Positions 50,056 through 59,932 of a stretch of 64,000 nt of DNA are shown here, one piece after another. Below the pieces are notes generated by a model, which saw only the letters and a program-made list of their open reading frames with translations, did no database searches and was not told the origin of the DNA. The translations under genes and the position numbers were made by a program. Position 1 is the first letter of the stretch. Every line of letters starts with the position of its first letter. The DNA is from Pimelobacter simplex (GTDB lineage: Bacteria; Actinomycetota; Actinomycetes; Propionibacteriales; Nocardioidaceae): assembly GCF_900114845.1 (NCBI RefSeq), contig NZ_FOUK01000001.1, positions 558,001 to 622,000 on the forward strand, given 5' to 3'.

Positions 50056-50213
50056 GGCCTGCCGGCACCGTCGCCCCACGCGCGGTGCCGGTGCCGCGCG
50101 GCGGCCCAGGGAGCAGGGCGGCGGACGTCGGCAGGTACCAGCCAATCGTCCGGAGCGCGGGTGAGCAAGGACGGGAGCGCGATGTCGCCCGCCATGTCAC
50201 CCGCGCCGCGTCC

Positions 50214-53200
50214 TCAGCCGATCGGCACCGCCGTCACCACCAGGTTCCTGGTGTAGTGGAAGCGCCCGTTGCGGTAGGTCACCTTGCCCGTGCAGGTCAC
50301 CAGCGTGAGCCGGTGCGCGCCGGTGGTCGACACCGGGGCGCCGGTCAGGCCGCGGCCGCGCGGCTGCGACCTGACGGACGTGATCCGGTAGGTCCGGACC
50401 ACCCCGTCGGCCCCGCGCACCTCGACCAGCTGGCCGGTGCGCGCCTTTCGCAGCTTGCCGAAGGCGCCGGGCCGGTCGCGGCGGTCGGACACGTGGCCCG
50501 CGATCACCGTGGCGCCGACGGCCTCGCCGGGCGCCGCGGAGCCGAGCAGCCAGCCGCCCCGAGCCATCCTGCCGGGGATCAGCATCGTGCCGCGGCGGGT
50601 GCCGACGGTGTCGATCCGGGCCTTCATGCCCAGCGCCGGGACGGAGACCTGGACCGGGCGCAGCCGGCGGGCGCGCACCGAGCGGTCGGTGCCGGAGTAG
50701 CCGGCCTCGACCCGGACCTTCCCGACGCCGGGCCGGTGGACGAGCGTCGTCTCCGCGACCTGGCCGCACGAGTGGGAGGCCGCCTGGTTGTCGTCGTCGG
50801 CCGTGGTCGAGACGACCCAGGTGTAGTAGCCGGGCTCGCGCACGGTGATCGGCGGCGTCGTCAGGGTGCCGTTGCGGGGCGTGAAGAAGACCGTCCCGAC
50901 CGCGTTGGCGAGGGTGCACATGGACGCCGAGGGGCGGTCGACCGGGCCGTACAGCGTGGCCCGGCCGGTCGCCGTACCGCCGGGCTGGAAACCGGAGATC
51001 CGCACCTGGTCGGTGAGCCGGACCGAGCGCGGGGCGCCGGAGCGGTCGACCGGGATCGCCACCCGGGCGCGGGCCGAGGTCGTGATCACCGGCGCCGCGG
51101 GCACCTCGGGCGCGGTCACGGTGACCCGCACGAGGGCGTCCACGCACTGCACCGGCGCCGAGGTGTCGCACACCCGGACGGTGTAGGAGTCCTCGCCGTG
51201 GAAGCCGGGCAGCGGCGTGTAGGTCACCGCGCCGGTGGTGCCGTTGATGACGGCGCCGCCGTGCTCCGGCTGGACCGCCTGCTGGACGGCCGTCGGGTCG
51301 AGCGGGCTGCCGGTGACGCTCGCGATGTCGGCCAGGTCGGTGACCACCGGCACCCCCTGGGCGGTGGTGATCGCGGCGCCGGTCGTGAACACGTTGTCGA
51401 CCGTCACCGTCACCCTGCCGGTGTCGCAGGTCGGGGGCGCCGAGGTGTCGCAGACCCGGTAGCCGAAGGAGTCCACGCCCGAGAACCCGGCGTCGGGGCG
51501 GTAGAACAGGCCGTCCTCGGACGTGATCGCCGTGCCGTGCGCGGGCGGGGTCGTGATCGTCGGGGCGGCCAGCTCCTGACCGGTCTCGGTGAGGTCGTTC
51601 GCCGTGACGTCGGTGATCACCGGGACGCCGACGGTCGTGCTCGACTCGTCGTCGACCGCCGTCACCTGGTTGACGCCGACGGTGATCGGGACGGTGACCT
51701 CCGTGCACTGCTGCGGGACGGAGGTGTCGCACACCCGGACGACGTAGTCGTCGGGCCCGCTGTAGCCACGGGTCGGTGTGTAGCGCACCGGACCGGCCGG
51801 GAGGACGTCGATGGTGCCGTGCTGCGGTGCCCGCACCTGGCTGACCCCGGTGGCCGACAGCGGACGCCCTGTCGTCGTGGCGAGGTCGGTGAGGGCCGAG
51901 ACGTGCACCCCGTTCTGGGGCACGGTGAACCCGGGGCCGGGCGTGAACCCGTTGCGGACGAGCACCGTCACCGGAGCGCCGTCGCAGGTGATCGGCTCCT
52001 CCTGGTCCTCGGAGATCGTGTAGGTGTAGACGTCCTCGCCGGAGAAGCCGGCCGCCGGCGTGTAGGTGATCGAGCCGTCGCCGGTCACGGTCGCGGTGCC
52101 GTGCGCGGGAGGGGTCCCGATCCTCGGCTTCGCGAGGGGGAAGCCCTCGGGAACCGACCCGTCGTTGGCGGTGACGTCCGTGGTCACCGGGTCGGGGGCA
52201 TCGGTGCTCGCGCTGTCCTCGACCGCGTCGACGCGCAGCGACGGGATGATCACGACCTCGGTCTCGTCGTCGTCGACGGCGAGGATGGCGCCGCCGAAGG
52301 CGGCGACCCAGGACGTCGCCGCACCGCCCCAGCCGAGGACCTCCTCCTGCCGGTAGCCGGATCCGGACGGGACCAGCCGCAGCACCCGGTCGTGGCCGGC
52401 GTCGCCGATGACCAGGTCGCCCTCGGGGGTGACCGCGACGCCGATGGGGGCGACGACGCTCGTGGCCACCACCGACGCGGTGTAGCCGTCACCCGACGGG
52501 GTCAGCCGCACGATCCGGTCGTTGCCGCGGTCGGCGACGAACAGGTTGCCGTCGCCGTCGACGGCGATGCCGAACGGCCGGTCGAGGTCCTCCGCGATGG
52601 TCGTGCGGGTGTAGCCGCCTCCCGACGGGGTCAGCCTCTCGACGTGGCTGCTGCCGCGCTCGGTGAAGTAGACGGTGCCGTCGGCGTCGACCGCGACGCC
52701 GGAGGGACGCTGGAGGTCGTCGGCGATCACGGTGCGCTCGGTGTACCAGTTGTCCGCCTCGGACCAGGTCAGCTTCACGATCTCGTGGTCGTTCTCGTCG
52801 GCGTAGAAGACGTTGCCGGCGCTGTCGACGGCGATGCCCTGGGGGTCGAGGCCGGGCCGGGAGTCGATCGTGGCCGGGCCGCTGCCGGGGCCCCACGCGA
52901 TGACCTCCTCGTTGCCGGGATCGGAGATGAAGACGATCCGGCGCGCGTCGACGGCGATGCCCGTCGGGTTGGCCAGGTCGTGCGTCCCGACGTAGCGGCC
53001 GGCGTACACGCTCGAGCTGAGCGGTCCGCACCCGTTGGGCGGGCTCACCGTGATCGTCACCGTGGCGACGTCGCAGACCTGGGCGGGGGTCGCGCGGTCG
53101 CGGACCTCGTAGGTGTAGTGGTCGGTGCCCGACCAGCCGGCGTCGGGCCGGTAGGTGATCGTGCCGTCGCTGTCGACCGTGGCCGTGCCGTGCGCGGGGG

Positions 53201-55364
53201 CGCCGGTCACGGTGGGCGCGGCCAGCGGGGTGTTGCTGACGTCGTTGATCCGGACGTCGGTGATCACCGAGCCGTCGCCGGGGACGGAGGCGCTGTCGTC
53301 GCCGGCCTCGAGCCGGGCCGGGCCGAGCATGACGATCTTGTTGGTGCCGCCGTCGCCCACGAAGAGGACGCCGTCGGCGCGCACCGCGACGCCCTCGGGG
53401 CTGCTGTCGCCCCAGCCGGGCACGACGGACTGCGTGAAGCCGGCGCCGGACGGGGTCAGCCGGAGGATCCGGTCGTTGTAGGTGTCGCCCACGAAGAGGT
53501 TGCCGTCGGCGTCGGCGGTGAGACCGGTGGCGTCCTGGAGCCCACTCGCCACGACGTCCTGCGAGTAGCCGGAGCCGTGGTGCCTGATCCGCACCACGTT
53601 GTCCGCGGTGACGACGTAGGCGGTGCCGTCGGGGCCGACGGCCGTCTGGTGCGGGAAGTCCATGCCGGAGGCGGCGACCTCCGGGGTGTAGCCGGAGGCG
53701 GCGTCGAGCCGGACCACCCGGCCCTGGCTGAGCTGGTTGGCGTTGGCCACGACGTAGAGGTCACCGTTCGGGGCGACGGCGATCCCGGAGGGCTGGGCGA
53801 GCAGCGGGCCGGAGGCGATCGTCGTGGCCGAGTAGCCGGGCCCGGACGGGGTCAGCCGGCTCACCGTGCCGCTGTTCCACGAGGTGACGAACAGGGTGCC
53901 GTCGCCGGCGACGGTGATGCCGGCGACCCCGGGCAGCCCGGTGGCGACGACCGTGCGGGTGAACCCGCCGCCCGACGGGCTCAGCCGGACGACCTCGCCG
54001 CGATCGCCGTCGGAGACGAACAGGTTGCCGTCGCCGTCGATCGCGAACCGGCTGGGGTAGTCGATCCCCGACGGGACGACGGTGCGCGCGGTGCCGCCGG
54101 TGCTGCCGACCGGTCCGCAGGAGTTGTCCTGGCCCACCGTCACGGTGACGGTCGCGCTCGCGCAGACCGAGGCCGGGTCGCCTGCGTCGCGCACGGCGTA
54201 GCGGTAGGTGTCGGTGCCCGAGAAGCCCGCGTCGGGCGTGTAGGTGATGGTGCCGTTCGGGTTGACCGTCGCGGTGCCGTGCTGCGGGTCGACGGCGACG
54301 GTCGGCCGGGCGAGGCCGGCACCGGTGGCGGAGTCGTTGGCGGTGACGTCGGTGCTCACCGCGGTCCCGGCGGTCGTTCCGGCCGTGTCCGCGGTGGCGG
54401 TGACCTTGCGGGCGGAGAGCCGCACGACCCGGTCGTTCCCGGTGTCGGCGACGTAGAGGGTGCCGTCGCCGGCGACCGCGACGTCGCGGGGGTCGTCGAG
54501 GCCGGTGAGCGGCAGCACGGCCTGGGTGTAGCCCGCTCCGGACGGCGTGAGGGTGACGATCCGGTCGTTGCCGCTGTCGGCGACGTAGAGCGTGCCGCCC
54601 GGGCCGGTCGTGATGCCGGCGGCGTTCTTCAGGCCCGTGGCCGCAACGTCGGTGTGGGTCCACCCGCCGCCCGCGCGGTCCGACCGCACGACCTGGCTCG
54701 TGCCGTCGCCGGCGGTGGAGGTGGAGTAGACGGTGGCGCCCCCGGCGTCGACCGCCACGCCGTACGGCGTGGTGCCCGCGGCGGCCGGGCGCACCACCGA
54801 GGTGCTGAAGTCGGGGTCGCCCGGTGTCAGCTCGACGACCGTCCGGCTGCTGCCCACCGCGACGTAGCCCCGGCCCGTGGCGTCGACCGCGAGCCCGGTC
54901 GGACCGCCCAGGCCCCACACGACGTTCTCCTCGGCGCCGTAGCCGGTGCCGTCCGGAGCGACCCGGTCCACCCGGCCGTTGCCGGCGGTCGAGACCCACA
55001 CCCGGCCCGCCGGGTCGACCGCGAGGCCCTGGCCGGTGTGCGCGCTCAGCGGCAGGTCCGCCGAGGTGTACGACGCCCCGGCCGGCGTGTACCGCCGGAC
55101 GGCACCGTCCCCGCGGGTGACCACGAAGATCCGGCCGTCGGCGTCGACGTCGAGCGCGGCAGGCGCGTTCAGCCCGGTCGCGACGTCGGCGGGGGAGTAC
55201 CCGGTCGCCGGCAGCGGGCCGCAGGGCTGCGGTGCGGCCGCCGCGCTGGCCGGTGCCGCCCCGACGGTCGCGACGACCGCCGTCCCGGTGAGGCCGAGGG
55301 CGAGGGCGAGGGGTGCCGTCACGAGGGCGCGACGAGCCAGGGAGGGGGTGCGGGGAGCGCGCAA
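50214..55364 (-). CDS. Giant secreted NHL/Ig-like protein with C-terminal sortase domain
   Basis: A 1716-aa protein. Residues 1-45 are a signal peptide (MRAPRTPSLARRALVTAPLALALG...ASA). The rest alternates NHL propeller repeats (GRIFVVTRGDGAVRRYTP, TLYVADSGNDRIVTLTPSG types), grouped in three blocks, with cadherin/Ig-like modules (HGTATVxxDGTITYTPDAGFSGTDTYxY), about six in all. The last 150 residues are a class E/F-like sortase: catalytic His1624 in IAGHV, Cys1691 in LVTCTG and Arg1706 in YTRN. No LPXTG sorting signal or C-terminal membrane helix is seen. TTG 55364 gives a proper signal peptide; a TTG at 55442 would add 26 residues with no leader character. It is divergent from an MFS gene. 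Confidence 0.85.
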   Translation of the reverse strand: MRAPRTPSLARRALVTAPLALALGLTGTAVVATVGAAPASAAAAPQPCGPLPATGYSPADVATGLNAPAALDVDADGRIFVVTRGDGAVRRYTPAGASYTSADLPLSAHTGQGLAVDPAGRVWVSTAGNGRVDRVAPDGTGYGAEENVVWGLGGPTGLAVDATGRGYVAVGSSRTVVELTPGDPDFSTSVVRPAAAGTTPYGVAVDAGGATVYSTSTAGDGTSQVVRSDRAGGGWTHTDVAATGLKNAAGITTGPGGTLYVADSGNDRIVTLTPSGAGYTQAVLPLTGLDDPRDVAVAGDGTLYVADTGNDRVVRLSARKVTATADTAGTTAGTAVSTDVTANDSATGAGLARPTVAVDPQHGTATVNPNGTITYTPDAGFSGTDTYRYAVRDAGDPASVCASATVTVTVGQDNSCGPVGSTGGTARTVVPSGIDYPSRFAIDGDGNLFVSDGDRGEVVRLSPSGGGFTRTVVATGLPGVAGITVAGDGTLFVTSWNSGTVSRLTPSGPGYSATTIASGPLLAQPSGIAVAPNGDLYVVANANQLSQGRVVRLDAASGYTPEVAASGMDFPHQTAVGPDGTAYVVTADNVVRIRHHGSGYSQDVVASGLQDATGLTADADGNLFVGDTYNDRILRLTPSGAGFTQSVVPGWGDSSPEGVAVRADGVLFVGDGGTNKIVMLGPARLEAGDDSASVPGDGSVITDVRINDVSNTPLAAPTVTGAPAHGTATVDSDGTITYRPDAGWSGTDHYTYEVRDRATPAQVCDVATVTITVSPPNGCGPLSSSVYAGRYVGTHDLANPTGIAVDARRIVFISDPGNEEVIAWGPGSGPATIDSRPGLDPQGIAVDSAGNVFYADENDHEIVKLTWSEADNWYTERTVIADDLQRPSGVAVDADGTVYFTERGSSHVERLTPSGGGYTRTTIAEDLDRPFGIAVDGDGNLFVADRGNDRIVRLTPSGDGYTASVVATSVVAPIGVAVTPEGDLVIGDAGHDRVLRLVPSGSGYRQEEVLGWGGAATSWVAAFGGAILAVDDDETEVVIIPSLRVDAVEDSASTDAPDPVTTDVTANDGSVPEGFPLAKPRIGTPPAHGTATVTGDGSITYTPAAGFSGEDVYTYTISEDQEEPITCDGAPVTVLVRNGFTPGPGFTVPQNGVHVSALTDLATTTGRPLSATGVSQVRAPQHGTIDVLPAGPVRYTPTRGYSGPDDYVVRVCDTSVPQQCTEVTVPITVGVNQVTAVDDESSTTVGVPVITDVTANDLTETGQELAAPTITTPPAHGTAITSEDGLFYRPDAGFSGVDSFGYRVCDTSAPPTCDTGRVTVTVDNVFTTGAAITTAQGVPVVTDLADIASVTGSPLDPTAVQQAVQPEHGGAVINGTTGAVTYTPLPGFHGEDSYTVRVCDTSAPVQCVDALVRVTVTAPEVPAAPVITTSARARVAIPVDRSGAPRSVRLTDQVRISGFQPGGTATGRATLYGPVDRPSASMCTLANAVGTVFFTPRNGTLTTPPITVREPGYYTWVVSTTADDDNQAASHSCGQVAETTLVHRPGVGKVRVEAGYSGTDRSVRARRLRPVQVSVPALGMKARIDTVGTRRGTMLIPGRMARGGWLLGSAAPGEAVGATVIAGHVSDRRDRPGAFGKLRKARTGQLVEVRGADGVVRTYRITSVRSQPRGRGLTGAPVSTTGAHRLTLVTCTGKVTYRNGRFHYTRNLVVTAVPIG

Positions 55365-55426
55365 GGGAGCATCTTTCGTTCCGAGGGCCGGACGACATGC
55401 ACCGGCAGAATCAGCGAACCCCCACC

Positions 55427-56899
55427 ATGAGTCTCGTGACAATGCTCCGTCGCGGATGTCGCCCGCCGCGTCACCCGCTCCTCGCCGTGATCGCGCTGCT
55501 CGCCGCGGTCGAGGTGGCGAGCGGAGTGATCCAGGGCTACTACGGCCCGGTGCTGGTCGACATCGCCCACGACCTCGACGTCCGGTACGCCGACCTGAAC
55601 TGGCTCGAGGCCGCCCAGCTGATCTTCTCCGCGCTGGTCGTGCCGCCGCTGGCCCGGCTGGGCGACCTGGTCGGGCACCGCCGGGTGCTCGTGGGCGCGA
55701 CGGCCGTGGTGGCCGTGGCCACCTGGGGGATCGCGTTCGCGCCGAGCTTCCCGGTGATGCTGGTGGCCTGGACCCTGCAGGGCACCTACGTCGTGTGGCT
55801 GCCGATCGAGGTCGCCGTGATCCACCGCCGCACGGCGGGACGCCCCGACCAGGGCCGGATGACGCGTCGGGTGGCGGCGATCCTGGTGGCGACGCTCGAG
55901 CTGTCGGTGATCGTCGCCGCGGTCCTCGCCGGCCAGCTCGCGGAGCGGGTCTCGCTCACCACGATGCTCGTCCTGCCCGCGGTCGTCGTGACGCTCTGCG
56001 TGCCGCTGCTGGCGCTGCTGGAGGAGGTCCCCGGGATCCCCGGCGGCCGCTTCGACTGGGGCGGGCTCGGCCTGATGGCGCTCGCGGTGCTGGCCGTGCT
56101 CGGCGGGCTCGTGCTGATCCGTCTCGACGGCGTCACGTCGGTGCCCGCCTGGCTGCTGGTCGGAGCCGGGCTCGCCGTGCTCGTGCCGTGGTGGCGCTAC
56201 GAGCGGGGCCATCCGGACCCGCTGGTCGACGTCCGGCTGCTCGCACACCCGGCGCAGTGGAGCGTCCAGGCGACCGCCTTCCTCGTCGGCATGTCGCTGC
56301 TGGGCGCGCAGGTGCCGCTGTCGACGTACTTCCGCAGCGACCCGGCGGTGCACGGCTACGGCTTCGGTCTCACCGCGGCCCAGGGCTCGGCCCGGGTCGC
56401 CTTCTACGTCGCCTTCCTGGCGATCGGCGCGCTGACCCTCGGACCGGTCAGCCGCTTCCTCGGCGCCCGCCGCGCGATGGCCACCGGCTGCGTCGTCTAC
56501 GCGATCGGGTACGCCGCCTGGCTGCCCCTGCACGCGAGCCCCGGTGCGGCCTGGGGCGTGATGGCGGTGATCGGTCTCGGCACCGGCGGCCTGGTGGCGG
56601 CGATCCCGGCCGCCGCGGCCGCGGTCGCCCCCGCCGGGCGGGTCGGCTCGGCGACCGGGCTCACCAACGCCAGCAAGACGATCGGCGGCGGCATCGCGTC
56701 GTCGGTGTTCGCGCTCTGCCTGGCGAGCACCGGCTCGCTGAAGGTCGACGGCGGCAGCCTGGCCGGCTACTACGCGGTGTGGTCGATCTGCGCGGCCTCG
56801 GGCCTGGCGGCGGCCCTCGTCCTCGCGCTGACCGCGCGCCGCAGCGCCGTCGTGCTCAGCGAGGAGCCAGCAGGTCCAGCTCGATCGCCTTCTCGATGA
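55427..56899 (+). CDS. MFS transporter, 14-helix type
   Basis: A 490-aa transporter with about 14 helices, DHA2-like: GYYGPVLVDIAHDL in helix 1, RLGDLVGHRRVLVG (motif A) near 80, and GTGGLVAAIPAAAAAVAP plus RVGSATGLTNASKTIGGGIASS in the second half. Probably a proton-coupled exporter of small molecules; substrate unknown. ATG 55427 is used, but ATG 55397 and ATG 55442 are also in frame, and no ribosome site is convincing. It is divergent from the sortase-fusion gene (62 bases between starts) and convergent with the LuxR regulator, overlapping by 44 bases. Confidence 0.85.
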   Translation: MSLVTMLRRGCRPPRHPLLAVIALLAAVEVASGVIQGYYGPVLVDIAHDLDVRYADLNWLEAAQLIFSALVVPPLARLGDLVGHRRVLVGATAVVAVATWGIAFAPSFPVMLVAWTLQGTYVVWLPIEVAVIHRRTAGRPDQGRMTRRVAAILVATLELSVIVAAVLAGQLAERVSLTTMLVLPAVVVTLCVPLLALLEEVPGIPGGRFDWGGLGLMALAVLAVLGGLVLIRLDGVTSVPAWLLVGAGLAVLVPWWRYERGHPDPLVDVRLLAHPAQWSVQATAFLVGMSLLGAQVPLSTYFRSDPAVHGYGFGLTAAQGSARVAFYVAFLAIGALTLGPVSRFLGARRAMATGCVVYAIGYAAWLPLHASPGAAWGVMAVIGLGTGGLVAAIPAAAAAVAPAGRVGSATGLTNASKTIGGGIASSVFALCLASTGSLKVDGGSLAGYYAVWSICAASGLAAALVLALTARRSAVVLSEEPAGPARSPSR

Positions 56900-59420
56900 C
56901 GGCGTCGCGGGAGTTGACCCCCAGCTTGCGGTAGATCCGCTGCAGGTGGGTCTTCACGGTGTTCTCGGTGACGTGCAGCGCCGCCGCGGCCGCCGCCCGC
57001 GTGGGGTGGTGCGCGAGCGCCGCGATCACGACCCGCTCCTGCGGCGTCAGCGACGCGGCCAGGGTCTCGGCGGTGATGCAGTCGGGCACCGGGCCCGCCA
57101 GGTAGTCGCGCAGCCCGGCGTCGCCGCGCTCGCCGGCGAGCGCGCGCAGCCCGGCCAGGTCGCTGGCCGGGAGGTACATGAGGTGGGCGCGCGCCCCGCC
57201 CGGGCCGACCAGGGCGAGGACCCGGTCGAGCAGCGCCGCGGACGTCTCGGGCAGCCCGGTGCGCACGGCCGCCGCCGCGCCGACGGTGAGCAGCGCGGCC
57301 AGCGAGCGGTTCGTGTGGCCGGGCCGGGTCTCGAGCCGGGGCAGTGCGGCCAGCGCCTCGGCCGGCTCGCCGGCCAGCAGCCGGGCGAGCACCACGGCGG
57401 GGGCCACCTGGCCGGTGTAGCGGGTGCGGAGCCGGAGCAGCGGGCCGGCCTTCGTGCGGTTGCCGGCCGCGAGCCAGAGCACCGCCAGCGCCGAGCGGAC
57501 GGCGGCCGAGCCGAGGCTGTCGGCCGTGCCGGGCGGCGCCGGGGTGCGGGCGAGCGCGGCCTCGACCCGGTGCGCCTCGGTGGCCGCCTGGCCGAGCCCG
57601 AGCCGGGCGTGCATCAGGGTCCAGGTGACGAACGGCCAGAACTCGGACGTCGTCGCGAACCGGCAGCCGTCGTACTCGTCGATCGAGGCGGTGAGGTCGA
57701 AGTCGTCGAGCAGCAGCGCGGCCTGACCGATCCGGCCGAGCGCGTTGCCGTAGGTGCGGTCCTGGCCGGGGCGCCAGGCCTCCGGGTCGACGTGGCCGCG
57801 GGCGGCCCGGGCATCGGCGGAGCGGCCGTCGAGCGCGTTGAACCCGACGACGTAGACGGCGGTGTGGTTGAGGGACTCGGGCCGGGTGCTCATCGAGATC
57901 GCGCGCAGCGCGGCCGACCGTGCGGCGTCGACCTGCGCGTCCTGGAACAGCGAGTAGGACAGGTGCCGCAGCAGCGTGGCGCCGAGGTCGGCGACGTGGT
58001 GCTGCTCGCCGTCCGGGATCGTGTCGAAGTAGGCGAGCGCCTGGTGCGCCGCGCGGGCCGACTCGTCGAAGCGGCCGAGCACCCGCAGGCTGGCGACCTT
58101 GGCGGTGTGCCCCATCATCACCTCGCCGGGCCCCATGTCGGGCAGCCGCGGGCCGGTCCAGGCGGCGGGGATGCGGAAGAAGTCCGCCGCGGCGCCGAGC
58201 AGTGCCGGGTTGCGGTGGCACGCGAGGCCGCGGCCCAGGGCGAGCGCGGGGAACTGGGTGAGCGCGCTGCGCGGGATCGAGACGAGCTGCTGGTCGAACC
58301 GGCCGGTCGTGATGGTGTCCGGGTCGCTGGCCAGCAGGGAGGCGTAGACCCGGCCGGCGAAGTCGTACTGGCGGGCTGCGACGGCGACCTCGAACGCGGT
58401 CTCGAAGTTGCCGTTGCGGTGCAGCCAGGCGGCCGCCAGCTTGGCCGCCCGGGCCTGCTGGGGGGCGGGGCGCCCCGCGGCGTCGGCGAGCATCGCGGTG
58501 CGCAGCGACTCGACGTACTGGAAGACCTGGCGGCCCGGTGCGAAGGGGATCCAGCGCCCGAAGCCGTTCCACTCGAGCTCGGCGAGCGTCTCCTTGACGT
58601 CGGTCGTCCCGGTCAGCTCGATCGCGAGGTCGGTGTCGAAGTACGGCGGCAGGCAGGTCGCGAGCACGAGGTCGTACGTCGCGCCGGAGCCGAGCTGGAC
58701 CCGCAGGTCCTCGGCGACCAGCGACCGCCAGTCGGGCGTGCCCGGTGCGGAGCCCGCCCGGCTCAGCGAGAGGATGCCCGCCCGGACGGCGAGCGGGAAG
58801 CCGTCGGTCGCGGCGTGCAGGTCGGCCGCGCTCGCGGCGACGGCGGGGTCGGCGAAGGTGGTGAGCAGCTCGCGGGTCTCGTCCTCGGTGAACGCGAGGT
58901 CGGCGGCGGTGAGCAGCTCGACCTCGCCGCGCAGCGTGCGTCCCGGGCTGGCCAGCCCGGTGCTCGTCCGGGTGGTGACGACGACCTTGAGGTCGGGGCA
59001 GAGCTGGACCAGCCGGACCAGGTCGGCGTCGACCGCGGCGGAGTCGTCGCGCAGCCGCTCGTGGGCGTCGACCACCAGCACGAGCGGGCCGCGCCTACGC
59101 AGCGCGCCGGCGACGAGCTCGGGCACGTCGCTCGCCCGGTCGACGTCGCCGACCAGGCCGGCGGCCTCGGTGGCGGGCAGCACCCCGAGCCGGCCGGCGT
59201 TGGTGAGCACGGTCTGCCAGAAGCTCGCCCGGCGCACGTGGTCGGTCTCGAGGGTCGCCCAGATGACGGTGCCCGGCGGTCGCGGGGCGACCCAGCAGCG
59301 GACCAGGCTCGTCTTGCCCGAGCCGCTCGGTGCCGACAGGACGGCGATCCGGGGCACGTCCGGGTCGAGCCGGGCGTGCAAGCGGGGGCGCGTGAGCAGG
59401 ACGGGTCCCGGAACCGTCAT
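56856..59420 (-). CDS. MalT-like ATP-binding LuxR-family regulator
   Basis: An 854-aa STAND-type transcription factor. Walker A APSGSGKT is at 30-37, the Walker-B-like LVLVVDAHERL near 112, a winged-helix region (about 230-310), helical TPR-like repeats (about 320-770), and a C-terminal LuxR HTH (LTPQERVVIAALAHHPTRAAAAAALHVTENTVKTHLQRIYRKLGV, about 785-835). Such proteins bind an inducer, oligomerise with ATP and activate nearby operons. Candidates here are the MFS and sortase-fusion genes next to it, but no target site was recognised. Confidence 0.9.
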   Translation of the reverse strand: MTVPGPVLLTRPRLHARLDPDVPRIAVLSAPSGSGKTSLVRCWVAPRPPGTVIWATLETDHVRRASFWQTVLTNAGRLGVLPATEAAGLVGDVDRASDVPELVAGALRRRGPLVLVVDAHERLRDDSAAVDADLVRLVQLCPDLKVVVTTRTSTGLASPGRTLRGEVELLTAADLAFTEDETRELLTTFADPAVAASAADLHAATDGFPLAVRAGILSLSRAGSAPGTPDWRSLVAEDLRVQLGSGATYDLVLATCLPPYFDTDLAIELTGTTDVKETLAELEWNGFGRWIPFAPGRQVFQYVESLRTAMLADAAGRPAPQQARAAKLAAAWLHRNGNFETAFEVAVAARQYDFAGRVYASLLASDPDTITTGRFDQQLVSIPRSALTQFPALALGRGLACHRNPALLGAAADFFRIPAAWTGPRLPDMGPGEVMMGHTAKVASLRVLGRFDESARAAHQALAYFDTIPDGEQHHVADLGATLLRHLSYSLFQDAQVDAARSAALRAISMSTRPESLNHTAVYVVGFNALDGRSADARAARGHVDPEAWRPGQDRTYGNALGRIGQAALLLDDFDLTASIDEYDGCRFATTSEFWPFVTWTLMHARLGLGQAATEAHRVEAALARTPAPPGTADSLGSAAVRSALAVLWLAAGNRTKAGPLLRLRTRYTGQVAPAVVLARLLAGEPAEALAALPRLETRPGHTNRSLAALLTVGAAAAVRTGLPETSAALLDRVLALVGPGGARAHLMYLPASDLAGLRALAGERGDAGLRDYLAGPVPDCITAETLAASLTPQERVVIAALAHHPTRAAAAAALHVTENTVKTHLQRIYRKLGVNSRDAVIEKAIELDLLAPR

Positions 59421-59478
59421 CAGAGTGGCCCCCTTTCCGGGGGGACTCTAGTGTCCCGAACGAGGTTCGGGAGCAGAA

Positions 59479-59841
59479 TCAGGCGCGGGCGTCCCCGCCC
59501 CAGTTGGCGAGCTTGACCGCGATCTCGTGCAGCCGGTCGGTGCCGACGCCGTCGGCCTCGAAGGCGAGCTGGACGTACTCGCCCGTGGTCCGGCCGAGGG
59601 TGACCTTGCCGGCGCCGGGCAGGTTCTCGACGATCCGGATGAGGCGGTTGCCGATCCGGCCCAGCTGCGAGGCGTGCTCGTCGGAGAGCTGGCCGAACGC
59701 CTCGGGGTCGCGGTGGTGGAGGGTCAGCCCGAGCCGTTCGCCGGCGTCGTGACGGGCGAGGACCCAGATCTCGTCCTCCCAGACCACCTGGTCGGGGGCG
59801 AAGGACGTGCTGTCGGTGAGCGGCTGCGCGGACTCCGTCAT
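59479..59841 (-). CDS. Small HIT-like protein lacking the His triad
   Basis: A 120-aa soluble protein resembling the HIT fold in spacing (VVWEDEIWVLARHD, then LTLHHRDPEAFGQLSDEHASQLGRIGNRLIRIV), but the nucleotide-binding HxHxHxx triad is absent. It may therefore be a non-catalytic relative, or the resemblance may be chance. ATG 59841 begins it; there is no clear operon partner. It diverges from the GH43-like gene, with 91 bases between. Confidence 0.5.
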   Translation of the reverse strand: MTESAQPLTDSTSFAPDQVVWEDEIWVLARHDAGERLGLTLHHRDPEAFGQLSDEHASQLGRIGNRLIRIVENLPGAGKVTLGRTTGEYVQLAFEADGVGTDRLHEIAVKLANWGGDARA

Positions 59842-59919
59842 GGCGACATGCTGCCACTCGTGCTCGGCGCACTCGTCGCCGCCCCTTCTCTCTCGTCAAA
59901 GTCGATCGATCTGGTGAAG

Positions 59920-59925
59920 TATGAT
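59920..59925 (+). promoter_or_regulatory. -10 element TATGAT at leaderless distance
   Basis: TATGAT starts 13 bases before ATG 59933 and overlaps an earlier in-frame ATG at 59921, which argues for the later start. No ribosome site is present. It is the best -10 match among the leaderless-type promoters seen here. Confidence 0.6.
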
Positions 59926-59932
59926 CCCGGGC

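Noticed and set aside
50010..55430. Continuous 1806-codon plus-strand frame opposite the sortase-fusion gene
   Set aside because: It is the antisense of a gene with signal peptide, repeats and catalytic triad; its translation is Arg/Gly/Asp-rich low-complexity sequence typical of high-GC shadow frames.
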